DNA of 7,325 nucleotides from UBA7672 sp035548775 (GTDB taxonomy: Bacteria; Pseudomonadota; Alphaproteobacteria; Caulobacterales; Hyphomonadaceae). Of the stretch, positions 1 through 6,108 are shown piece after piece. The stretch is taken from NCBI GenBank assembly GCA_035548775.1, contig DASZSI010000221.1, positions 1 through 7,325 on the forward strand. The letters are read 5' to 3'. The notes beneath the pieces are model-generated. The model searched no databases, had not been told where the DNA came from, and saw only the letters and a program-made list of their open reading frames with translations. The number at the start of each line of letters is the position of its first letter. Within the stretch, counting starts at the first letter, position 1. The position numbers and the translations under genes were made by a program.

Positions 1-184
1 GCATCGGCACGATCGATGGTATCGAGAATATCAGCGTGGCCAGCCCAAACGCGCGGTTGTCGAGCGCATCAAGAATTTCGCCTACCGAGACACGCTCGCT
101 TTCGCCACGCAGCGCGCGAAGCAGCAGCTCCGACGTTCTGGGACCCACTTCTTTGCGGGAATGGGCCGGCGCAGCTGACGACAT
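1..184 (-). CDS. ExoD-family exopolysaccharide synthesis protein, N-terminal part (truncated by window edge)
   Basis: The minus strand is open from an ATG at 184-182 to the left edge, giving 61 visible residues with no stop. The peptide has a polar N-terminus, then SELLLRALRGESERVSVGEI, then LDALDNRAFGLATLIFSIPS followed by IVPM. A polar helix containing 'GE-RVS-GEILDAL', then 'R-FGL' running into a hydrophobic segment ending in a proline-containing turn, is the typical start of ExoD proteins. These are small multi-pass inner-membrane proteins of about 200 residues, known in rhizobia for effects on exopolysaccharide production and alkali tolerance. Their biochemical role is poorly defined. 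A GGGAG lies only three bases before the ATG, so the start is plausible but not certain; the frame stays open further upstream. The gene is divergent from secF. Family assignment rests on the N-terminus alone because the rest is outside the window. Confidence 0.72.
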   Translation of the reverse strand, partial: MSSAAPAHSRKEVGPRTSELLLRALRGESERVSVGEILDALDNRAFGLATLIFSIPSIVPM

Positions 185-203
185 GGTCTCCCAGGTTCCC
201 GCC

Positions 204-218
204 CGCGGCAAAGCCGCG
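204..218. repeat. Short perfect inverted repeat in the exoD-side leader
   Basis: CGCGGC (204-209) and GCCGCG (213-218) are exact reverse complements separated by AAA, giving a six-pair GC stem with a tight three-base loop. It lies 20 to 34 bases upstream of the ATG of the exoD-like gene, so it would fall in the 5' leader if transcription starts further out. Function is unknown. In GC-rich DNA such a stem can occur by chance. Confidence 0.35.
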
Positions 219-251
219 AGATCGCAAATCCAGCCCGGTTTTCAGGGCAAA

Positions 252-271
252 CCCCCGCGTCCACTCGGGGG
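252..271. repeat. Short perfect inverted repeat, CCCCCG/CGGGGG
   Basis: CCCCCG (252-257) and CGGGGG (266-271) pair perfectly around an eight-base loop. No T-tract follows on either strand, so this is not a typical intrinsic terminator. A terminator would also be unexpected between divergent genes. It might be part of a leader structure or protein site, or chance in a GC-rich spacer. Confidence 0.3.
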
Positions 272-441
272 CGGCATTTCGTACGTTGCGTTCACGACCC
301 CCCAAGTCCATATGCCCGAGCACATATTTTTACCGTGGCGCTTTTCAGCCTCAACTGGTAGCGCAGGGGCTAATCGGCCGGCCTTGATTTCGGGTTTGGA
401 TTCAGGGCCGTTTCCGCAACAGGACGTGACGAGAGGCCATC

Positions 442-1401
442 ATGTGGTGGGACAAGCCGGGCACTAAAAAGGCCGCTGCCGAAGCCGCGCCCTTTCCCTT
501 TATGAAGTTCCGCTGGGTCGGGTTCATTGTAACCGGGATCATTGCGATCTCGACTACGGTGTCCCTGGCGACGCAGGGCCTCAACCTGGGTCTCGACTTC
601 ACTGGCGGCGTCCAGGTGGAGGCAACAACTCAACAGGTTTTCGACACGGCCGTTGTTCGGGCCGAAATGGAGAAAGCCGGCTTTGGCGAGGACGTTGGCA
701 TCACTCCGACGGATGCCGGCAAAACGGTGTTGATCCGGCTTCCGCTGCACGAGGGCGCCACCGACGTCAGCGCAATCACCAACAAGGTCACCCAGGCGCT
801 GGGCCCGACCGCCACGGTGCGAAAGACCGATTCAGTTGGGGCGAAAGTCTCCGGCGAACTTTTCCAGGGCGGCGTGATCGCGAGCTTGATCGCCGTCGGC
901 ATGATCGGTCTCTACGTCTGGTTCCGTTTTGAATCCAAGTTCGGGTGGGGCGCCTTCATCACCACGCTGCACGACGTCTACGCAGTCGTCGGGCTGTTCT
1001 CGATCACACGATGGACATTTGACCTTACGATCGTCGCCGGCGTGCTGACCGTCGCCGGCTACTCAATCAACGACACTGTCGTCGTCTTCGATCGCATTCG
1101 AGAGATGTTGAAGAAGTACAAGAAGATGCCGCTCTCGCGTATCATCGACATCTCGATCACGTCGACGCTGTCGCGAACCCTGATCACCTCGCTGGCGACG
1201 ATGATTGCCGCCGTGTCGATGCTGTTGCTGGGCGGACCGGTCCTGAGAGGCTTTGCTGCCTCGATCGTGTTTGGCATCCTGATCGGAACCTATTCGTCGA
1301 TCTTTGTCGCAGCGCCGATGCTGATCTATTTGCCGGGTCGGACGACGGGCTCGCGCTTCCAGAAGGCTGCCGAAGGCAAAGAGGCCGAGGCGGCTACCTA
1401 A
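442..1401 (+). CDS. secF: Protein translocase subunit SecF
   Basis: SecF is an inner-membrane RND-type protein that works with SecD and the SecYEG channel to help export proteins using the proton motive force. The 319-residue product is full length for a stand-alone SecF. Visible in order are a cytoplasmic N-terminus; a first membrane segment at about residues 25-43; the SecF signature GLDFTGG at 50-56; a periplasmic domain to about 140; then five further membrane segments. The YVWFRFE motif is at 158-164, HD at 177-178, and the SecD/SecF hallmark GYSINDTVVVFDRIRE at 206-221. Near the C-terminus is GTYSSIFVAAPMLIYL. The ATG follows GAGAGG with five-base spacing, and the N-terminus has the expected length. 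SecD, normally encoded directly upstream or fused, is absent: the upstream neighbour is the divergent exoD-like gene. Identity is very secure. Confidence 0.97.
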   Translation: MWWDKPGTKKAAAEAAPFPFMKFRWVGFIVTGIIAISTTVSLATQGLNLGLDFTGGVQVEATTQQVFDTAVVRAEMEKAGFGEDVGITPTDAGKTVLIRLPLHEGATDVSAITNKVTQALGPTATVRKTDSVGAKVSGELFQGGVIASLIAVGMIGLYVWFRFESKFGWGAFITTLHDVYAVVGLFSITRWTFDLTIVAGVLTVAGYSINDTVVVFDRIREMLKKYKKMPLSRIIDISITSTLSRTLITSLATMIAAVSMLLLGGPVLRGFAASIVFGILIGTYSSIFVAAPMLIYLPGRTTGSRFQKAAEGKEAEAAT

Positions 1402-1431
1402 CCTCGTAAGTCGGGAAATTTCTGCTCAGAA

Positions 1432-1445
1432 AAGGCTGGCGCCTT
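1432..1445. repeat. Small hairpin in the secF-dctA spacer
   Basis: AAGGC (1432-1436) and GCCTT (1441-1445) form a perfect five-pair stem with a TGGC loop, 30 bases after the secF stop. No T-run follows on the plus strand, so it is at best a weak terminator for secF. The 123-base spacer (1402-1524) otherwise shows no gene. It probably contains the dctA promoter, since secF and dctA are functionally unrelated, but I see no strong -35/-10 pair. Confidence 0.25.
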
Positions 1446-1524
1446 GCCGCAGCGGAACTAATACTGCCGCCGAAATCGATGCGCCCGGCCACGACCTTGC
1501 GCACGAAGCGGGGAGAGCAGGATC

Positions 1525-2877
1525 ATGGCCGTCATCGACGCCGGGGCCGAAGCCCAGCGCCGCAGGGGACCCTTCTACACCGGCATCTTTTTCCAGGTGA
1601 TTGTCGCCATCCTGATCGGCGGCTTCCTCGGCTGGTATTACAAGGGCCAGCCCTGGATCAACGACTACATGAAGCCGCTGGGCGACGCGTTCGTGAACGT
1701 CGTCAAGATGATCATTGCACCGGTCATTTTCTTCACCGTCTCGATCGGCATCGCCAACATGCGCGACATGGGCAAATTCGGCCGCGTCGTGTTCAAGGCG
1801 CTGGGCTATTTCCTGGTTATCTCGTCACTGGCGCTGGTGATCGGCCTCGTCGTCGCCAATGCGTGGCCGACAGGCGCCGGCATGAATGTCGATCCCTCCC
1901 ACTACGATCCCAAGGATGTCGCGAAAGCAGCCGATCTTGCCACCAAGGCGCATGACAGCTCGGTGGTGAAGTTCCTGATGGACATCATCCCGAGCACGCT
2001 GGTCTCGGCATTTACGGGCTCCAACATCCTTCAAGTCGTGTTTGTGTCGATCATGTTTGGCGTCGGCCTGGCTTTGTTCGGCGATCGCGCCCAGCCGGCC
2101 ATCGACATCATGAATTCGATCTCCGGCGGCATCTTCAAGATGGTGTCGGTCCTGATGCGCGCAGCTCCGTTGGGCGCGCTGGGAGCGTTCGCCTTTCTCG
2201 TGTCGGACGTCGGGATCGACAAGTTGATCTATCTCGTCCAGCTCATCGTCGCCGTCTACGCGACTTCGTTTGTCTTCATCTTCATTGTGCTTGGTCTGGT
2301 GTGCATGGCCGCGGGGTTCTCGCTGCTGAAGCTGCTGGCTTACCTGAAGGAAGAACTCTTCCTGGTTATCGCCACGTCCTCGTCAGAGTCCGCGCTGCCA
2401 GCGCTGATGGACAAGATGGAGCGGGCAGGGTGCGCGCGGACTGTTGTCGGCCTGGTGGTGCCGACCGGATATTCATTCAACCTTGACGGCACGAACATCT
2501 ACATGACGCTGGCTGCGCTGTTCCTGGCCCAGGCGACGAACACGCCGCTGACGCTGGAACAGCAACTGATCCTGCTTGCGATCGCGATGCTTAGCTCCAA
2601 GGGCGCGGCCGGTGTGACCGGCGGCGGCATCATCGCGCTGGCCGCGACGCTGCAGCAGTTCCCGGCCGTGCCGATGGGTTCACTGGCGCTGATTGTCGGC
2701 ATCGACCGTATCCTGTCGCAGTGCCGGTCGATCACCAACTTCATCGGGAATGCGGTTGCCACTGTCGTGGTAAGCCGGTGGGAAGGGGCCCTTGATCGCG
2801 GCCGGCTGAAGATGACGCTCAGCGGCAGGCCTGCCCCGCCGCTCGCTGCTGCGCCAATCGAGCAGGACCCAGACTAA
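1525..2877 (+). CDS. dctA: C4-dicarboxylate:cation symporter, DctA type (DAACS family)
   Basis: This inner-membrane secondary carrier of the glutamate/dicarboxylate transporter fold probably imports succinate, fumarate and malate with protons or sodium. The 450 residues match the usual DctA length of about 430-450. Membrane helices begin at about residue 19. KMIIAPVIFFTVSIGIANM lies at 61-79 and VANAWPTGAGMNVDP at 110-124. The serine-rich hairpin motif TSSSESALP is at 284-292, the substrate/cation-site motif TGYSFNLDGTNIY at 314-326, SSKGAAGVTGGG at 357-368, and the final helix DRILSQCRSITNFIGNAVAT at 394-413 followed by RWEG. All resemble DctA more than GltP/GltT-type carriers, though substrate cannot be proven from sequence. 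The ATG follows a purine-rich GGGGAGAGCAGGA. No dctB/dctD regulators are visible. The stop shares bases with the stop of convergent bioD. Confidence 0.93.
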   Translation: MAVIDAGAEAQRRRGPFYTGIFFQVIVAILIGGFLGWYYKGQPWINDYMKPLGDAFVNVVKMIIAPVIFFTVSIGIANMRDMGKFGRVVFKALGYFLVISSLALVIGLVVANAWPTGAGMNVDPSHYDPKDVAKAADLATKAHDSSVVKFLMDIIPSTLVSAFTGSNILQVVFVSIMFGVGLALFGDRAQPAIDIMNSISGGIFKMVSVLMRAAPLGALGAFAFLVSDVGIDKLIYLVQLIVAVYATSFVFIFIVLGLVCMAAGFSLLKLLAYLKEELFLVIATSSSESALPALMDKMERAGCARTVVGLVVPTGYSFNLDGTNIYMTLAALFLAQATNTPLTLEQQLILLAIAMLSSKGAAGVTGGGIIALAATLQQFPAVPMGSLALIVGIDRILSQCRSITNFIGNAVATVVVSRWEGALDRGRLKMTLSGRPAPPLAAAPIEQDPD

Positions 2878-3554
2878 GGGAAAAGCATCGCCGTCAATTC
2901 GCCCGCGATGCCGTCGCTGTGAGCAGGCGTGGCGGCATAAGGTGCGGTCAGCAGCGGCAGTCGAGTCCACCGCTCTAACTCGTCCACCAGTGGCGCCGCG
3001 AGGCCGGCATTCGGCAGCGTCTGCGTTACGACGATGGCCGCAACTCTCAGCCTCCTGGTCTTCAATGCCTCAAGCGCCGTCAGGGTATGGCTGACTGCGC
3101 CTAGATAGTTCGATGCAAGCAGAACCACAGGCAAGGCGAGGTCGGCCGCAAGATCGATATTGGTGTGCGTATCGGTCAGCGGCGACATCACGCCGCCAGC
3201 GCCTTCGACAAGCGCCGGTCCCGCATGCACTTTCAACTTGCCCCGGACAAAGCTGAGCAGCTTGCCATATTCCAGCGCCACGCCTTCATGTCGCGCCGCA
3301 ACGTTTGGCGCCGACCACTCCGTAAAGCTCTTCCAACAGATTTCGCTGATGGTTGCGGCTGTGATCGGACGTCCCATCGCCTGCAGCAGGCGCCCAGCAT
3401 CCGACTCCTCCAGCCTGCCGGCTGAAAACCCCGACATCAGCGGCTTGAGCCCGAGCGGCTTGCGGCCGGCAGCCGTCAATGTCCGCAGGATCGCAGCGGA
3501 GACATGTGTCTTGCCACAGTCCGTGCCGATCGCCGTGACGAAGACCGCGCTCAT
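2874..3554 (-). CDS. bioD: Dethiobiotin synthetase
   Basis: BioD is a cytoplasmic enzyme that uses ATP and CO2 to close the ureido ring of 7,8-diaminopelargonate, giving dethiobiotin, the penultimate biotin intermediate. The 226-residue length is normal. Visible motifs are the P-loop region FVTAIGTDCGKT at 5-16, with Lys15 and Thr16; KPLMSG at 37-42, carrying the substrate-binding lysine; SDAGRLL at 51-57; SAPNVAARHEG at 81-91; and VEGAGGVMSPL at 116-126 with the conserved acidic residue. Oddly, the first glycine of the usual VTGT...GKT loop aligns with Ala8. The start ATG overlaps the bioF stop as ATGA, implying translational coupling in a bioF-bioD operon. The TAG stop interlocks with the dctA stop. 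Confidence in the family is high. Confidence 0.93.
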   Translation of the reverse strand: MSAVFVTAIGTDCGKTHVSAAILRTLTAAGRKPLGLKPLMSGFSAGRLEESDAGRLLQAMGRPITAATISEICWKSFTEWSAPNVAARHEGVALEYGKLLSFVRGKLKVHAGPALVEGAGGVMSPLTDTHTNIDLAADLALPVVLLASNYLGAVSHTLTALEALKTRRLRVAAIVVTQTLPNAGLAAPLVDELERWTRLPLLTAPYAATPAHSDGIAGELTAMLFP

Positions 3555-4702
3555 TCGGCAGCCGCCTGCGCAGGCAAGAGGGCGCGGACCAGATCCGCCA
3601 GCCGACGCACGTCTTGTTCCTGGTGACGGGCCGAGAACGTCACTCGCAGCCGCGCGGTTCCAGCTGGAACCGTTGGCGGCCGGATGGCTGTGACCAGAAA
3701 CCCTTCCGCTTCCAACCGCTCCGAAGCCTCCAGCGCTTTCGCGCTGTCGCCAAGAATCACGGGCACGATTGCGCTGTCGACACTCGCGGGATCACGACCG
3801 ATCAACGAAGCGAATAACCTGGCGTTTGTCACCGCCCTCGCGCCAAGTTCGGGCGCCGCTTCCATCACATCGAGTGCGGCGAGTGCAGCGGCAAGAACGC
3901 CCGGCGGCAGGCCGGTGGTATAGACAAAGCTTCGCGCCCTGCTGGTGATCAACTCGATCAGCTTTGATGGTCCGGCAATATATCCGCCATAGGCGCCCGC
4001 CGCCTTGGAGAGCGTGCCCATCTGGATTGGCGCTGGGTTCGTCCGCTTCAGCACGCCCAACCCATGCGCGTCGTCGGTCATCAGCCAGGCGCGGTGGGTT
4101 CGGCAAGCCGTCTGGATTTCGTCGAGGGGCGCAAGGTCTCCATCCATCGAGAACACGGTTTCAGTCAGCACGAGCGCCTTGAATCCCGGCGCCCTGTTAG
4201 CCAGCAATCGCGCAAGCGCCGCGACATCATTGTGAGGGAATACGGCAACCTCGGCGCCTGACAATTTCGCGCCAGAGAACATGCAGGCGTGAGACAGCTC
4301 ATCGATAGCGATCAGATCACCGGGCGAGGCGAGCACCGGGATGACGCCGATATTGGCGAGATAGCCCGAGCCGAATACCCGCGCCGCCGGCAGGCCTTTG
4401 ACCTGCGCCAGTCGCGTCTCGAGCTTCTGGTTCAGCGGATTGTCGCCCGTCACCAGCCGCGCCGCGCCAGCGCCAGCGCCGAACTCGCGCGTCGCCTCGA
4501 TGCTCGCGCGAATAACTGCTGAATGCTGGCTGAGACCGAGATAGTCATTGTCGCAAAACGAGATGAGGCGCCGGTGGTTTCGCGTCACACCATCAGCATT
4601 TCGCGCCGCCGGAAGCAGGCTGCGCCGAATGCCCTTCGCTTCAAGTGTCGCCAGCCCGGCGGCCGCAAATGCCTCGATGTCTTCGAACTGTTGGCCGGTC
4701 AT
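3551..4702 (-). CDS. bioF: 8-amino-7-oxononanoate synthase (KAPA synthase)
   Basis: BioF is a PLP-dependent alpha-oxoamine synthase that condenses a pimeloyl thioester with L-alanine to give 8-amino-7-oxononanoate (KAPA), the first dedicated ring-forming step. The frame encodes 383 residues from ATG 4702, or 384 from GTG 4705, which is normal for the family. Numbered from the GTG, motifs are ISFCDNDYLGLS at 48-59, GAGAARLVTGD at 78-88, DELSHACMFSGA at 135-146, DDAHGLGVL at 211-219 with the PLP-contacting Asp and His, and the Schiff-base lysine K234 in MGTLSKAAGAYGGYIAG. I prefer the ATG, but the adjacent GTG fits GGAACGAG equally well. Its TGA overlaps the bioD start by four bases. It is transcribed away from bioA across a 76-base spacer. 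It could be confused with KBL or serine palmitoyltransferase, but the bio neighbours settle it. Confidence 0.94.
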   Translation of the reverse strand: MTGQQFEDIEAFAAAGLATLEAKGIRRSLLPAARNADGVTRNHRRLISFCDNDYLGLSQHSAVIRASIEATREFGAGAGAARLVTGDNPLNQKLETRLAQVKGLPAARVFGSGYLANIGVIPVLASPGDLIAIDELSHACMFSGAKLSGAEVAVFPHNDVAALARLLANRAPGFKALVLTETVFSMDGDLAPLDEIQTACRTHRAWLMTDDAHGLGVLKRTNPAPIQMGTLSKAAGAYGGYIAGPSKLIELITSRARSFVYTTGLPPGVLAAALAALDVMEAAPELGARAVTNARLFASLIGRDPASVDSAIVPVILGDSAKALEASERLEAEGFLVTAIRPPTVPAGTARLRVTFSARHQEQDVRRLADLVRALLPAQAAAE

Positions 4703-4778
4703 CACGCTCGTTCCATTTTGCCGCGAAAAGCCCTATCGGCTAGGCCGCGCAAATTCAACGCAACAAGGCGTGGTGGTA
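4703..4778. promoter_or_regulatory. Divergent bioF-bioD / bioA control region with imperfect palindromes
   Basis: This 76-base spacer must drive bioF-bioD leftward and bioA rightward. It contains GCCCTA (4730-4735) and TAGGCC (4741-4746), an inverted pair matching at five of six positions around a five-base spacer. Beside it is TTTTGCCGCGAAAA (4716-4729), whose TTTT/AAAA ends are symmetrical. These sit centrally, where an operator would control both directions. I do not see the alphaproteobacterial BioR box (TTATNTATAA type) or a BirA-type operator. A possible bioA promoter is TTGCCG (4718-4723) with 17-base spacing to TAGGCC, a poor -10. The role as shared promoter region is secure from gene layout; the specific sites are tentative. 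Confidence 0.5.
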
Positions 4779-6047
4779 ATGTCCGCTGTAGAACCCGATT
4801 GGCTTGCCGAAGGGCTCGATCATATCTGGCTGCCCTATTCGCAGATGAAGACCGCAGCGCGGCCCGTCGCCGTCCGCTCGACCCACGGCGCCCGCATCGT
4901 ACTTCACGACGGTCGCGAACTTGTTGACGGCATCGGCAGCTGGTGGACCGCCGTCCATGGGTACAACAATCCCTACATCCTGGAAGCGATGCGGCGGCAG
5001 CTCGACCTCATGCCTCATGTCATGCTTGGCGGGCTTGGGCACGAACAGCCCTACCGACTTGCGGCAAGGTTGGCCGCCATGCTGCCCGGCGACCTTGATA
5101 AGGTCTTTTTTTGCGAGTCAGGTTCGGTTTCGGTCGAGGTGGCGCTCAAGATCGCCGTTCAATATTGGCGCAATACAACCGGCCAGGTGAGGCCGCGCTT
5201 TCTTGCGTTCCGGGGCGGCTATCATGGCGATACATTCGCCGCGATGTCCGTGTGCGATCCGGACGACTCGATGCACTCGCTTTTTGGTCCCGCCCTGGCG
5301 AAACAGGTCGTCGTCGATCTTCCGGAGGATGGGGCGAGGGCAGGGGAGCTCGACAAGGCGCTGGAGTTGGATCGCGGCATAGCCGCAGTAATCGTCGAAC
5401 CGATGTTGCAGGGCGCCGCTGGCATGCGCATGCACGACGCAACGACCTTGAAACGCATCCGCGAAGCCTGCGATCGCCACGGCGTTCTGTTGATCTTCGA
5501 TGAGATATTTACAGGCTTTGGCCGGCTCGGCGGCATGTTCGCGGCGAATGTCTCAGGCGTCACGCCTGATATCACGACGCTCGGCAAGGCGCTGACCGGC
5601 GGCGCGGCGCCGCTTGCTGCGACGATCGCCAGTTCAAAGGTCTACGCGGCGTTCCACTCAGACGATCCAACCCATGCCTTGATGCACGGGCCGACCTATA
5701 CCGGCCACGCACTTGGCTGCGCCGCAGCCAATGCGTCCTTGGATCTATTCGAGCGCGAGCCACGCCTTCAGCAGGTCGCGGGGATCGAGACGCATCTGCG
5801 GGGCGCGCTGTCGGACCTCGCCAGTCTACCGCAGGTGGCGGACGTTCGCATCCGGGGCAGCGTTGCTGCGGTCGAGATGCGAAGCGCCTTCGACCTTCAA
5901 GCGATGCGCTCGCGCTTCATCGACATGGGCGTGTTCATCCGCCCGATCGGGAAGGTCATCTACCTTGCGCCGGCTTACACAATCCCGCTCAACGATCTCG
6001 CCACGCTCACGTCGGCCATCGTTGAGGTCGTCGAAAGCGCCGGTTGA
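4779..6047 (+). CDS. bioA: Adenosylmethionine--8-amino-7-oxononanoate aminotransferase (DAPA synthase)
   Basis: BioA is a class III PLP aminotransferase in the cytoplasm that transfers an amino group, classically from S-adenosylmethionine, to KAPA, giving 7,8-diaminopelargonate. The 422 residues fit the family. Motifs are IWLPYSQMK at 16-24, the BioA-typical DGIGSWWTAVHGYNNP at 50-65, CESGSVSVEVALK at 112-124, GGYHGDT at 146-152, DEIFTGFGR at 241-249 with the PLP-binding Asp241, the Schiff-base lysine K270 in TTLGKALTGG, HGPTYTGHALGCAAANAS at 303-320, and IRPIGKVIYLAPAY at 387-400 carrying the carboxylate-binding arginine. The frame is open upstream to 4548, but that extension lies antisense to bioF and lacks family residues. 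ATG 4779 places the conserved W-L-PY block at the normal distance. AAGG at 4765-4768 is a distant ribosome site. BioF and BioD, acting before and after it, are encoded divergently. Confidence 0.95.
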   Translation: MSAVEPDWLAEGLDHIWLPYSQMKTAARPVAVRSTHGARIVLHDGRELVDGIGSWWTAVHGYNNPYILEAMRRQLDLMPHVMLGGLGHEQPYRLAARLAAMLPGDLDKVFFCESGSVSVEVALKIAVQYWRNTTGQVRPRFLAFRGGYHGDTFAAMSVCDPDDSMHSLFGPALAKQVVVDLPEDGARAGELDKALELDRGIAAVIVEPMLQGAAGMRMHDATTLKRIREACDRHGVLLIFDEIFTGFGRLGGMFAANVSGVTPDITTLGKALTGGAAPLAATIASSKVYAAFHSDDPTHALMHGPTYTGHALGCAAANASLDLFEREPRLQQVAGIETHLRGALSDLASLPQVADVRIRGSVAAVEMRSAFDLQAMRSRFIDMGVFIRPIGKVIYLAPAYTIPLNDLATLTSAIVEVVESAG

Positions 6048-6057
6048 GGCCGGAACA

Positions 6058-6088
6058 GAAACGCCCCCCAGGTCATGCGGGGCGTTTC
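6058..6088. terminator. Probable bidirectional terminator between bioA and the S9 peptidase gene
   Basis: GAAACGCCCC (6058-6067) and GGGGCGTTTC (6079-6088) are perfect reverse complements, making a ten-pair stem with an eleven-base loop. It begins 10 bases after the bioA stop and ends 20 bases before the stop of the convergent peptidase gene. CCATTTAG follows on the plus strand; neither side has a long T-run, although the stem itself has AAA on one arm and TTT on the other. Position between two convergent genes and stem quality make a shared intrinsic terminator the best reading. Confidence 0.75.
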
Positions 6089-6108
6089 CATTTAGACAAG
6101 AACGGCGA

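Larger units (their letters stand above)
185..441. other. Divergent intergenic region between the exoD-like gene and secF
   Basis: This 257-base stretch separates two divergent genes and must hold the promoters of both, unless a transcript enters from elsewhere. Reading frames crossing it have no recognisable protein content and no sign of a SecD C-terminus. It holds two perfect short GC-rich hairpins (204-218 and 252-271), an AT-rich patch around 320-332, and an 8-base palindrome GGCCGGCC at 376-383. I could not pick a convincing -35/-10 pair on either strand. A good ribosome binding site, GAGAGG at 431-436, sits five bases before the secF ATG. Confidence 0.6.

Noticed and set aside
69..323. 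Minus-strand frames of 60 and 84 codons crossing the exoD-secF spacer
   Set aside because: They overlap the exoD-like gene in other frames and show no recognisable protein features.
345..405. tRNA-like stretch: TCAACTGGTAGCGCA resembles a D-arm and GGGTTTGGATTC resembles a T-arm
   Set aside because: The D-stem has a mismatch and an extra base, no five-pair anticodon stem with a seven-base loop can be formed, the T-stem does not pair, and no seven-pair acceptor stem or CCA end is present.
1437..1451. Possible sigma-54 promoter for dctA (TGGCGCCTTGCCGCA), considered because dctA is sigma-54 dependent in rhizobia
   Set aside because: The spacing between the GG and GC elements is wrong for a -24/-12 promoter whichever GC is used, and no upstream activator repeats are evident.
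4548..4778. A 77-residue N-terminal extension of bioA
   Set aside because: It lies antisense to the start of bioF, has no BioA-family residues, and the ATG at 4779 gives a protein of normal length with the conserved N-terminal block correctly placed.
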